The notes under the pieces were generated by a model. It did no database searches, was not told the origin of the DNA, and saw only the letters and a list, made by a program, of their open reading frames with translations. A program made the position numbers and the translations under genes. Shown piece by piece: positions 36,641 through 44,718 of a stretch of 64,000 nt of DNA (positions are counted from its first letter, which is position 1; every line of letters starts with the position of its first letter). Location: the NCBI RefSeq assembly GCF_016756615.1, contig NZ_AP023262.1:496001-560000 (forward strand), given 5' to 3'. The stretch is from Mesorhizobium sp. L-8-3 (GTDB taxonomy: Bacteria; Pseudomonadota; Alphaproteobacteria; Rhizobiales; Rhizobiaceae).

Positions 36641-37782
36641 TGCTCTATCCCTTCTCGTTCGGCCTCGCAGGCTGCCATGAAATCCGGGTGGTCGGCCGCG
36701 ACACGGGTGGCATCGACACGGCTGGTGCGCGTGAGATAGGTGAAGGCGAAGCCATGCGGCGATCTGGCTTCGGCCATGTGCCGCCCCATCTCCTCGTACC
36801 AGGTGTAGCTTTCGCGCGCAGCGCCGATCAGGATGTCGGCCGCTGGTTTTCGGGCGGCAACATAGGCGGCGAGCGCTGCCTCGGTGTCATCTTCCTGCTT
36901 GAGCGCCTTCACCAGCGCGATCGAATCCTCCATCGCGATGCGGGTGCCGGAGCCGATCGAGAAATGCGCGCGCCGGACGGCGTCACCGATCAGCACGCGA
37001 TGGCCGAAGGTCCAGTTGTCGTTCCAGACCGGCTGGAAGTTCCGCCATTCGGACTTGTTCGAGATCAACGACTGGCCTTGAAGATCCTCGGCGTAGAGGT
37101 CCTCGACGAATGCCTGGCGCTCATCGTCGGCCATATCTGCAAATCCGCAGCCGTCCCAGGCGGCCCGGTCGCATTCCATCACGAAGGTGCACATCCGGTC
37201 GGTGTAGGGATAGTAATGGGCACAGAAGGCACCGCCGCCGGCGTTGCGGAAGCTGAGCGTCGGCCGGTCATGCAGCCGCTCGGCGCCATACCAGGCGAAA
37301 GCGTTGGAGAGCTGGCTGCCATATGTGCCGAACTCGGCCTCGTGGGCGCGCCTCAGCGTGGAATTCGCCCCGTCCGCCCCGATTACGAGGTCGGCGTCTT
37401 CCAGCACGCGGGGATCGTTGATCTCGTCGTGATGTGTGACGTTCACGCCCGCTTCGGCGCAGATGTCTTGCAGCATATTCAGGAGCGTCAGCCGCTCGAC
37501 CGCGCCGCCGTAGGCCGGCCCCTCGATCAAGACACGCTTGCCGTTCAGGATGATCTCCTGGTTGCCCAGAACCTTGGTGATTGCCTGAAGCCGGTCGAAG
37601 CTCTCGCCATCCGCCGCCTGAAGCCGCGCGAGACCAGCGCCCGCCAAGACCACGCCGAAACCGAAGGTCGCGTCGGGCGCGTTGCGTTCGTGGACGTTTA
37701 TCTCGATGTCGCCCAGTTGCTTGCGCGCCAGATAGGCGAAATAGAGTCCCGACGGCCCGCCGCCAAGAATATTGATCTTCAT
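36637..37782 (-). CDS. FAD-dependent aryl-CoA hydroxylase (salicylyl-CoA / 2-aminobenzoyl-CoA monooxygenase-like)
   Basis: A 381-residue class A flavin monooxygenase. It starts MKINILGGGPSGLYFAYLAR with the GGGPSG dinucleotide motif, has the subgroup-typical HERNAPDATFGFGVVL, the DG motif VIGADGANSTLRR and the GD motif VLIGDAVRRAHFSIGSGTR. This pattern matches the oxygenase half of 2-aminobenzoyl-CoA monooxygenase/reductase and salicylyl-CoA 5-hydroxylase. The C-terminal reductase (old-yellow-enzyme-like) domain of the former is absent, so simple hydroxylation is expected. Flanking CoA-ligase and thioesterase genes support a CoA-thioester substrate. The exact ring is unknown. Confidence 0.85.
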   Translation of the reverse strand: MKINILGGGPSGLYFAYLARKQLGDIEINVHERNAPDATFGFGVVLAGAGLARLQAADGESFDRLQAITKVLGNQEIILNGKRVLIEGPAYGGAVERLTLLNMLQDICAEAGVNVTHHDEINDPRVLEDADLVIGADGANSTLRRAHEAEFGTYGSQLSNAFAWYGAERLHDRPTLSFRNAGGGAFCAHYYPYTDRMCTFVMECDRAAWDGCGFADMADDERQAFVEDLYAEDLQGQSLISNKSEWRNFQPVWNDNWTFGHRVLIGDAVRRAHFSIGSGTRIAMEDSIALVKALKQEDDTEAALAAYVAARKPAADILIGAARESYTWYEEMGRHMAEARSPHGFAFTYLTRTSRVDATRVAADHPDFMAACEAEREGIEQ

Positions 37783-37810
37783 GCCAGTGCTCCTTGCCGA
37801 TGGGTGCGGT

Positions 37811-39484
37811 TCAGCCGTTTGCCGCAGCTTCCTCGGCCATGAGAGTGTCCGCGATCCGCTGTCTGAGCGCGCCCTTGTCGAGCTTGCCGACCTTGGTAAG
37901 CGGCAGCGCGTCGATGCGCTCTATCCGCTCGGGCCACTTGAAGATCGCGAGGCCCGCGTCCTTGAGGAACGCGCCCAGTTCCTTGACATCCGGCAGCGTC
38001 GCGCCCGGCCGCGCTACGGCGTAGAGGCAGATGCGCTCGCCATGGGTGGGCGACGGCATACCGACGACGGCGACGTCGCTGAAGGCCGGATGTGCCATCA
38101 GGGCGCGTTCGACCTCCTCGCAATTCACCTTTTCGCCCGCGCGGTCGATCACGTCCTTGAGGCGACCTTCGAACGAGTAGAATCTTACGCCGTCGATCAG
38201 ATGGCACATCATCAGATCCCCCGAACGGTAGAAGCCGTCCGAGGTAAAGGTCTCGCCGTTGCGCTCGGGAGCGTTGTAGTACCCGCGGATCGTGTAGGGG
38301 CCGAAGACGGCCAACTCGCCGATCTCGCCCACCGGAACCTCGTCCTCGGCGCCAGGCTTGAGCAGCCGTACCTGGTCGTGCTCCGAGATCGGCGTCCCGC
38401 ATGTCTCGAACCGCACGAAGTCGCTGTCGCCCTCGCGGGTAAACATGATCGTCCCTTCAGTCATTCCGAAGATGTGATGACCAGGCACGCCCATGTCCTT
38501 GCTGACGATCTCGGCGGCGTCGGTGGAGAAAATCTCGCGCAGATTGCCCGTCGGGATCCGGCCTTCGGCGATCTCGGCTTTCATCCGCATGACGATGGGC
38601 TTTGCCGCGCCCATGACCGTGGGCGACAGCGCGTTGTGCACATCGCGCATCGCGTCCTGATCGACGCGCGGCGTGGCGATCACAGTGCCGCCCGACATGA
38701 TGAACGGGCCCCACCCGCAGCCCATGTTGAGGTTGTGTGCAAACGGCATCGGCACGAAGAGACGATCCTCGGCCGTCCAGCCTTTGAAGGCCATGACCTG
38801 ACGCATGTTGTAGAGGTACTCTGCGTGGATCCGGGGAATGATCTTGGGCACCCCCGTCGTGCCGCCTGACAACTGGAAGGTCGCGACTTGCCAGGGATCT
38901 TGGGGAACCTTGGAGAGCCTGCGCCGGGCGTCTTCCAGATCGCTTGCCATCAGATCGGCAAGAGACAGGGCACCCCTGCCCGCTTCCCCCCGGGTCGAGA
39001 CGATCAACTCCAGCCCCCGCACCTCGCCCTGCATCTTCTTTGCGAAGGCGTGGAAGTCGAACTTGGCAGCGTCGCTTTCGATGAAGTGCGCTTTCGCGCC
39101 ACCGAAAGAGCCGAGGTAGCCGATTTCGGCTTCGCGGTGAGCCGCGAGCGTGCAGATGGGAATGATCCCGGCCTTCCAGCAGGCAAGAAACGAGATCAGC
39201 GTTTCCGGTGTGTTGGTCAGTTGGAACACCACGCGGTCGAGGGGCGCAAGCCCCAGACCCAGGAGACCAGCCGCAACCTTGTCGGTGGTCTCATCCAGCT
39301 CGCGATAGCTGATATGGCCCTCGAGCCAGATGATCGCGTCGCGGTCCGGGTGGGCCTGGGCGGCGGTACGGAAACCGTCGCCAAGCGATTCCAAGCTCAG
39401 CGCCCCTGCGTCGTACCAGCGTTCCAGATCCGCCGGATCGGGATAGACCACGCCTTCGATGGGATGTTTGGGCGCGAATGTCAT
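37811..39484 (-). CDS. Aryl acid-AMP/CoA ligase (EntE/benzoate-CoA ligase type)
   Basis: A 557-residue adenylate-forming enzyme of the ANL superfamily. The P-loop A3 motif is LSGGTTGVPKIIPR, A5 is in IFGMTEGTIMFTR, the A7/A8 hinge is RSGDLMMCHLIDGVRFYSFEGR, and the A10 lysine is in LTKVGKLDKG. The N-terminal WYDAGALSLESLGDGFR and the PFAHNLNMGCGW region resemble 2,3-dihydroxybenzoate/salicylate-AMP ligases (EntE/DhbE). No carrier-protein or siderophore gene is nearby, so catabolic CoA-thioester formation is more likely. It lies 28 bp upstream of the hydroxylase and 21 bp after the hydrolase gene. Confidence 0.9.
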   Translation of the reverse strand: MTFAPKHPIEGVVYPDPADLERWYDAGALSLESLGDGFRTAAQAHPDRDAIIWLEGHISYRELDETTDKVAAGLLGLGLAPLDRVVFQLTNTPETLISFLACWKAGIIPICTLAAHREAEIGYLGSFGGAKAHFIESDAAKFDFHAFAKKMQGEVRGLELIVSTRGEAGRGALSLADLMASDLEDARRRLSKVPQDPWQVATFQLSGGTTGVPKIIPRIHAEYLYNMRQVMAFKGWTAEDRLFVPMPFAHNLNMGCGWGPFIMSGGTVIATPRVDQDAMRDVHNALSPTVMGAAKPIVMRMKAEIAEGRIPTGNLREIFSTDAAEIVSKDMGVPGHHIFGMTEGTIMFTREGDSDFVRFETCGTPISEHDQVRLLKPGAEDEVPVGEIGELAVFGPYTIRGYYNAPERNGETFTSDGFYRSGDLMMCHLIDGVRFYSFEGRLKDVIDRAGEKVNCEEVERALMAHPAFSDVAVVGMPSPTHGERICLYAVARPGATLPDVKELGAFLKDAGLAIFKWPERIERIDALPLTKVGKLDKGALRQRIADTLMAEEAAANG

Positions 39485-39505
39485 GCTCTCCTCCCTCTGA
39501 CCTCG

Positions 39506-40750
39506 TCAGGTCAACAGCCTGTCTTTGAGCCAGCTACGGATCGCCTTTCCCGCCAGCTCCTGACCGCTCGGTTCGCCCGCGGCGATGGGCTGGCCGTGAT
39601 GGGTGCCGCGCACCACCGCGAGGTCTTTGTCGGTTGCGGCGAAGGCGCCGAAGATTTCCTCCAACTCCTCGGGGAATACACAGGCGTCGGCGGTATAGCG
39701 GATCACGAAAGTCGGCTGCTCGATGGTCGGGGCGCAGCGCAGAACGCCCGCCTTCGAAGTGAGACCGGACCATGTAGAAAGCCAGCTTTCGGGCGTGCAG
39801 ACCTTGCCGAAGCCGACGCCGTTCATGTTCGTCTTGAACGGGTCGCGGCCCCAGAGCGAACCGAAACTCCTGTCTGTCGGGTCGATCGCGAGATCCCAGT
39901 TCCTGAGGTCGGCGTCGGTTCGCGGCACCTCGAACACCTGCTGCCAGCCGGCTGTCAGCCGGGTGATCTCGTCCGAGTAGCCAGCCCTTTCGGCCTTGCG
40001 CGCCGCCATGCGTACTCGGACCATTTCGCGGGCTTTCGCGTCGATCCGCTCGACTCGCGCCCGCTGTGCCGCGCGGTAGCGGGCGACGAATTCCGGCGCG
40101 TAGCGCGCGCCTTCCGGCGCATAACCGTTGGCTGCCGCGAACGGAAAGAGTGAAGAATCGAGCGACAGGGGGTCGTCTTCATCCGTGACAGAGGGGTCGA
40201 GAGAATTCATCAGAAGCAATCCCTGCCCCGGATGCGGCGCCACGAAAATCATGAGATCAGGGCGCGCCATTGGAGCGTCGGCAAGTTTCACCGGCCGCCC
40301 AGCAGGCGTCTTTGTTTCACGGTCGGCAGAGGCCAGGTTCGCTTGTTCGGCATAGTAGGCGTAGAGTCCGCCGCCGCCGGAATTTCCGACCAGCGCGATC
40401 TGGTCGTAGCCAGCGTCCCTGAGGAACGCCGTTCCCGCATCCACGTCGAGCACCGCCAGTTCGTGCTCCAGACGCAGGTCGTTGCCCGCGCTTCTGGAAC
40501 CCTGGACCCAGACGGCGGCTCCGGCTTCCAGAAGCTCCGGCACGAGGTAGTGGGTCGCCAGAATCTCCCGCGGATGCATCAGACAGCAAACTGCCCTCTC
40601 TCCGCCACGGCGGTAGAGATAGCCCGTGGCGTTGGCCCCATCGACGGTCGTCAGCGTGTGCACGGTGGCAACGAGGTCTGCGGGAAGACGATCCTCGTTC
40701 CATTGCGCGCCCCGCAGGCCGGCCAGGGGTTGGAAAGCTTGTTCGGGCAT
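39506..40750 (-). CDS. Large alpha/beta-hydrolase, first gene of the island operon
   Basis: A 414-residue hydrolase. The nucleophile Ser is in LVGNSGGGGLYAYY and a late His in RGTHHGQP; an Asp in RYTADACVFPEEL completes a likely triad. An insertion of about 120 residues between the elbow and the acid makes it larger than simple hydrolases. ATG 40750 gives MPEQAFQPLAGL; the upstream extension to 40798 would run into the operator and is unlikely. It could release an aryl acid from an ester or amide before uptake into the CoA route, or act on the ring-cleavage product. No signal peptide is seen, so it is cytoplasmic. Confidence 0.78.
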   Translation of the reverse strand: MPEQAFQPLAGLRGAQWNEDRLPADLVATVHTLTTVDGANATGYLYRRGGERAVCCLMHPREILATHYLVPELLEAGAAVWVQGSRSAGNDLRLEHELAVLDVDAGTAFLRDAGYDQIALVGNSGGGGLYAYYAEQANLASADRETKTPAGRPVKLADAPMARPDLMIFVAPHPGQGLLLMNSLDPSVTDEDDPLSLDSSLFPFAAANGYAPEGARYAPEFVARYRAAQRARVERIDAKAREMVRVRMAARKAERAGYSDEITRLTAGWQQVFEVPRTDADLRNWDLAIDPTDRSFGSLWGRDPFKTNMNGVGFGKVCTPESWLSTWSGLTSKAGVLRCAPTIEQPTFVIRYTADACVFPEELEEIFGAFAATDKDLAVVRGTHHGQPIAAGEPSGQELAGKAIRSWLKDRLLT

Positions 40751-40788
40751 ATCACTGATCCTGTTCGCATCTCTATGAATCCACATAT

Positions 40789-40824
40789 TTGACACCATGT
40801 CAATATAAATTGATACGGTGTCAT
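40789..40824 (-). promoter_or_regulatory. Tandem TetR-type operators of the eight-gene island operon
   Basis: Site 1, TTGACA-CCA-TGTCAA (40789-40803), is a perfect 6-3-6 palindrome. Site 2, TTGATA-CGG-TGTCAT (40810-40824), is a degenerate copy. The centres are 21 bp apart, two helical turns. Read toward the operon, TTGACA at 40803-40798 can serve as the -35, with ATTCAT (40780-40775) as a weak -10 after 17 bp, so a repressor bound here would block initiation. The motif matches the one covering the VOC promoter at 31678-31692. Confidence 0.7.
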
Positions 40825-40907
40825 TTTCTAAGATAGCGATTGGATATCAAATGCTTGATCTGCTACTGCGTTTATCGGGCTGTAGCCAGACGACCGCTTT
40901 CCCGGCA

Positions 40908-41085
40908 ATGTTCGGCTGGTGCCACGAGGTCGCCCTGATCATCGGCGCGACGGTACAGTGACGGTGGCCCTTGTCCGGCACCGCCAGAGCCGCATGATGT
41001 TCTTGCGGACCTGTCCGCGCGAGACGCAGGAGATAATGTTCGAAGCCCACGACCGGTCTTCGCCGTCTTCGGTAGCGCCGCTTCA
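40908..41085 (+). pseudogene. Decayed IS21-type transposase (IstA) fragment
   Basis: Frame 1 reads MFGWCHEVALIIGATVQ and then a stop at 40959. After a shift at about 40958, frame 2 reads VTVALVRHRQSRMMFLRTC followed by PRETQEIMFEAHDR, and a further shift at about 41056 gives VFAVFG. This is the order of the integrase core of IS21 IstA proteins as I remember them (FDWSHE, then VKVAHVRLCHSRM, then PRETQEMVFDAHD, then AFAFF). Two frameshifts and a stop make it dead. No terminal repeats are evident. It fills the otherwise gene-free gap of about 420 bp between the island and the next operon. Confidence 0.62.
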
Positions 41086-41172
41086 AACGATGTCTGACAT
41101 GGGCAGCAGAAGCGAGGCTTCAGCGCTCGGTGAGCGCCGATATGTCCCAAGGCTGCCGAAAGCCCGGCGCGA

Positions 41173-41946
41173 TCACACCTTCAGATCGGCCAGATAGGTG
41201 TTCTCGGCAGCCGAGGCTCGATAGGCTTCCGGCTCGATCCTGGCGAGGAGGAGCGCCTCGTTTCGGGCACCGGCCTTGGCGAGCAGGTTGCCGTCGGGCG
41301 CCGCAATGCCCGAAAGGCCGGCATAGGCGAAACGCTCGTCTGTGCCGCAATGGTTCACATAGGCGACGAATATCTGGTTCTCGAAGGCCCTGACCGGGAT
41401 CATCTTCTGGGCGATCAGGGCGGCATGGTCGCTGGCCGGCAGTGCCGTCGGCACGAGCACAGCCTGGGCCCCGGCCTGCGCAAGACGCCTTACATTCTCC
41501 GGGAATTCGACGTCGTAGCAGATCAGCAGGCCGAGTTTCAGGCCGCCATGCTCTATGATGCCGGCGCTCGGCTTCTCCGGCCGGAACAGTGCGCGCTCGT
41601 AGTCGCCATAGAGATGCGACTTGCGGTAGACGACCGCCAGGCTGGCGCCATCGACGAAAAGCGCGCTGTTGTAGACCGCATTTCCGCCGCGCTCGGCAAA
41701 ACCGGTCACGATCGCGACGCCGGCGGCGCGGGCGATCGCCCCCAGGCGCCCCGCCATCGGCCCGTCAGCCGGTTCGGCCAGGTCGAGGATGGCCTCGCCC
41801 GAACCGTAGCCCGTCACGGCGAGTTCCGGAGCGACGAGGATCGAAGCGCCTTTTTCCGCCGCCTCGGCAGCGGCTTTTTCGATGCGCGCGAGATTGGCGG
41901 CCGGATCGCCGGCCGCCGCCTGCATCTGGAGGGCCGCGATGCGCAT
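41173..41946 (-). CDS. Carbon-nitrogen hydrolase (nitrilase superfamily amidase)
   Basis: A 257-residue nitrilase-superfamily protein with the full Glu-Lys-Cys triad: E41 (VAPELAVTG), K109 (VYRKSHLY) and C143 (LLICYDVEFPENV). It is in the size range of omega-amidases and N-carbamoyl-type amidases. ATG 41946 shares one base with the upstream permease stop (TGATG), so it is the last gene of the ABC/ureohydrolase group. In that setting it probably hydrolyses an amide or carbamoyl product of guanidino-compound or polyamine breakdown. The frame is open far upstream within the permease gene, but only this part is real. Confidence 0.87.
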   Translation of the reverse strand: MRIAALQMQAAAGDPAANLARIEKAAAEAAEKGASILVAPELAVTGYGSGEAILDLAEPADGPMAGRLGAIARAAGVAIVTGFAERGGNAVYNSALFVDGASLAVVYRKSHLYGDYERALFRPEKPSAGIIEHGGLKLGLLICYDVEFPENVRRLAQAGAQAVLVPTALPASDHAALIAQKMIPVRAFENQIFVAYVNHCGTDERFAYAGLSGIAAPDGNLLAKAGARNEALLLARIEPEAYRASAAENTYLADLKV

Positions 41947-42749
41947 CAGTTGCCGTCCGACGACATCGCACCCAACAGCCGCCTGATGTCGCCGAATCTG
42001 GCGATGAGGCCGAAGACGAGCGCGGCGATTGCGACGAAGAACACCGATACCGACGCCATGGTCGGCGTATAGCCGTAGCGCAGCGCGTTGAAGATTTTGA
42101 TCGGCAGCGTCTCCATGGTGAAGCCGACCGTCATATAGGCGATGATATATTCGTTGAGCGACAGCACGAAAGCGAAGGCGTAGCCGGAAACCAGGTAGGG
42201 CAGGATCAACGGCAGGACCACCGTGCGCATCACGGTGCGGTCGTCGGCGCCCATGGTCGACGCCGCCTCGACCAGCGACCGGTCGATGGAGGCAAAGCCG
42301 AGCGACAAGGTGACCAGCGGCAGCGTCACGAAAAAGATCGAATGGCTGATCGCCGCCGTCCAGGGCTGACCGTAGAAACCGGTCGTCGCCCAGAAGCTCA
42401 GGAAGCCAAGGGCGGTGATGACGGGCGGAAGGATGAAGGGAGCGAGCCCCAGGACCTGGAAGACATTGGCCCAGGGCGCGATGCGCCGCCACATGAACCA
42501 GGCCAGCGGCAGGGCGATGGCGACGGCGATCGCGGCGGCCGTCAGCGCCAGGAGCAGCGACGCGATCAAGGCGCTCCGCCATTCGGGATTCTGGAAGATC
42601 TGACCGTACCAGGCGAGGGAGAAGCCTTTCGGTGGGAAGGCCAGATCCTGCTTCTCGTTCACCGAGACGCCGAGCACGACGATGATGGGTGCGGCCAGGA
42701 ACAGCCCGACGGCGGTGAAATAGAGGCGGCGGAAGAAGCTCGGGCTCAT
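41946..42749 (-). CDS. ABC transporter permease (spermidine/putrescine PotC type)
   Basis: A 267-residue permease with six helices. The EAA loop appears as VEAASTMGADDRTVMRTVVLPLILP around residue 165. A hydrophilic N-terminal loop (VSVNEKQDLAFPPKGFSLAWY) before the first transport helices is typical of PotC-like subunits. ATG 42749 overlaps the preceding permease stop by ATGA. It pairs with the PotB-like subunit next to it to form the membrane channel of a polyamine-type importer. Confidence 0.9.
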   Translation of the reverse strand: MSPSFFRRLYFTAVGLFLAAPIIVVLGVSVNEKQDLAFPPKGFSLAWYGQIFQNPEWRSALIASLLLALTAAAIAVAIALPLAWFMWRRIAPWANVFQVLGLAPFILPPVITALGFLSFWATTGFYGQPWTAAISHSIFFVTLPLVTLSLGFASIDRSLVEAASTMGADDRTVMRTVVLPLILPYLVSGYAFAFVLSLNEYIIAYMTVGFTMETLPIKIFNALRYGYTPTMASVSVFFVAIAALVFGLIARFGDIRRLLGAMSSDGN

Positions 42750-43600
42750 GCGGCGTGCTCCCTGCGTCCGATGAGGAGGGTGAGGCCGACCAGCCCCAGC
42801 GAGATCAGCACCAGGAACACCGCCATCGCCGCCGCGAAGGGCATGTTGGACTGGTAGATCGCCTGATCGGTTATGAGCACGGACAGGGTCCAATGCTGCG
42901 GCCTGCCCAGGATCTGCGGCAACAGATAGGAGCCAAGCGCGAAGACGAACACCATGATGAGCGTGGCGACGATGGTGTTGCGCAGCGCCGGCACGACGAC
43001 GTTGACGAAGGCCCGCGGGGGCGAGGATCCGAGCGTGCGGGCCGCCTCCAGCAAGGTCGGGTCGAGGCGCACCAGGGCGGGATAGAGGACGAGGATCGTA
43101 TAGGGCAATGCCTGGTAGACCATGCCGGTCAGAACCGCGCCGAAGCCCGGCAGCAGCGCCTTCGGCTCCGACATCAGCCCGAGCGCGACGAACAGATTGG
43201 TGATCCCTGCCGTGCGCGAGAACAGCGTCGACCAGGCGAAGCCGATGATGACCTCGGACAGCGACAGGATCGACAAGAGCCCGACCAGCCACACGGTCTG
43301 CACGCGGCGCGACTGCTTCGTCAGGAGATAGGTGAAGGGAAAGGCTATGACCACGCAGGCGACCGCGACGGCGATCGCCAGCATCAGCGAGAAGGCCAGC
43401 ACGCCGCCGAAGAAGGTGGACAGGAAGCGGGCGTAGTTGTCGAAAACGAAGTCGGGCGTGTAGAAACCCGACGGATTGCGCTTGAAGAAACTGACCGCGA
43501 TCATGATCGAGAACGGGACCACGAAGAAGACGGTCAGCATCAGCCCCGGGAAGACCAGCGGCGTGTAGTCGGCAAGCGCCTTGGGGACCTCGCGTCTCAT
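42746..43600 (-). CDS. ABC transporter permease (PotB type)
   Basis: A 284-residue permease with six helices and an EAA loop EAARTLGSSPPRAFVNVVVP around residue 185. Its longer periplasmic loop after helix 1 (KRNPSGFYTPDFVFDNYARF) is typical of PotB-like subunits. It overlaps both neighbours by ATGA (43597-43600 and 42746-42749), so the three transport genes are translationally coupled. Confidence 0.9.
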   Translation of the reverse strand: MRREVPKALADYTPLVFPGLMLTVFFVVPFSIMIAVSFFKRNPSGFYTPDFVFDNYARFLSTFFGGVLAFSLMLAIAVAVACVVIAFPFTYLLTKQSRRVQTVWLVGLLSILSLSEVIIGFAWSTLFSRTAGITNLFVALGLMSEPKALLPGFGAVLTGMVYQALPYTILVLYPALVRLDPTLLEAARTLGSSPPRAFVNVVVPALRNTIVATLIMVFVFALGSYLLPQILGRPQHWTLSVLITDQAIYQSNMPFAAAMAVFLVLISLGLVGLTLLIGRREHAA

Positions 43601-44634
43601 TGCTTCAGCACCACGCAGCTTTCGGTCGGAAGCTGCACGCCGACCGTCTGCCCGGCGACCACCTCGGGGCGCTCGCGCGGGGTCGAAACAGCAATGATCG
43701 TCGTGCCCGCGGCATCGACGAAGGTCTCGATGGTACCGCCGAGGTCGCGCACGAAGGTGACGGTCCCGTCGATGGTGCCCTGGCCGGGGGCGGTGATGCG
43801 GATGTCTTCCGGCCGGATCGAGACGGACGCCCTGGCAAGTCCAGCCGGCATCGCCAGGCCGGGAACGACGCGGCCGAGCACGGAGGCGCGGCCGGCGCCA
43901 TCCGCCTCGACGTCGAGCAGGTTGGTCGAGCCGATGAAGTCGGCGACGAAGGTGTCGGCGGGCTTGCGGTAGATCTCGATCGGCGCGGCCGCCTGACGTA
44001 TCCTGCCCTGGCCCATGACGACGACGAGGTCGGCCATGGTCATGGCCTCACGCTGGTCGTGGGTGACCACGATCGTGGTGATCCCCAGCTTCTGCTGCAG
44101 TTGGCGCAGTTCGACCTGCATGGACTCGCGCAGCTTGGCGTCCAGCGCCGAGAGCGGTTCGTCGAGAAGGAAAAGCTTCGGCGAGATCGCCAATGCCCGG
44201 GCAATCGCAACGCGCTGGCGCTGCCCGCCCGAGAGCTTAGCCACGGGCCGGTCGGCGAAACCGGGCAGATGGATCATCCTGAGGAGTTCCTCCACGCGCT
44301 TCGCCTGCTCGTCACGCGACGCGCGGCGGATGCGCAGCGGATAGGAGATGTTGTCGCCGACCGAGAGATGGGGAAACAGCGCCAGTGACTGGAACACCAT
44401 GCCGAGATCGCGCTTGTGGGTGGGAACCGGCGTGATGTCCCGGCCGTCGAGAACGACCGTGCCCGCCGTCGGCTCCTCGAGCCCGGCGATCATTCTCAGA
44501 AGGGTGGTCTTGCCGCAGCCCGAGGGGCCGAGCAGGCATACGAAGGTGCCGTGAGGTACCGCAAGGTCGACATGATCGACCGCATTGAAGGTTCCGAACT
44601 GCTTGGTAACGGCGCTTAGCGTCAGTCCCGACAT
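43597..44634 (-). CDS. ABC transporter ATP-binding protein (PotA type)
   Basis: A 345-residue ATPase. Walker A is GPSGCGKTT (about residues 33-41), the signature is KLSGGQRQRVAIARAL and Walker B is LFLLDEPLSALD, followed by the H-loop VVTHDQREAM. The C-terminal 110 residues form a TOBE-type regulatory domain (FIGSTNLLDVEADG and onward), as in PotA/CysA-like transporters. It energises the two permeases downstream. An 84-bp gap separates it from the binding-protein gene upstream. Confidence 0.92.
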   Translation of the reverse strand: MSGLTLSAVTKQFGTFNAVDHVDLAVPHGTFVCLLGPSGCGKTTLLRMIAGLEEPTAGTVVLDGRDITPVPTHKRDLGMVFQSLALFPHLSVGDNISYPLRIRRASRDEQAKRVEELLRMIHLPGFADRPVAKLSGGQRQRVAIARALAISPKLFLLDEPLSALDAKLRESMQVELRQLQQKLGITTIVVTHDQREAMTMADLVVVMGQGRIRQAAAPIEIYRKPADTFVADFIGSTNLLDVEADGAGRASVLGRVVPGLAMPAGLARASVSIRPEDIRITAPGQGTIDGTVTFVRDLGGTIETFVDAAGTTIIAVSTPRERPEVVAGQTVGVQLPTESCVVLKQ

Positions 44635-44718
44635 GTCTCATCCGCCTGATCAAAAGCGTTGCACACGGCCGCCGGGCCGGCCCCGGCGGCGTTCAAGGAT
44701 GCGCGTCTGTCGATCCCG

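Noticed and set aside
37811..39484. Siderophore biosynthesis role for the EntE-like ligase.
   Set aside because: No carrier-protein, condensation or isochorismate genes are nearby; the neighbours are catabolic.
41950..42582. N-terminal extension of the carbon-nitrogen hydrolase as a permease-hydrolase fusion.
   Set aside because: The extension is an out-of-frame reading of the PotC-like permease; the hydrolase starts at 41946 with its natural first strand.
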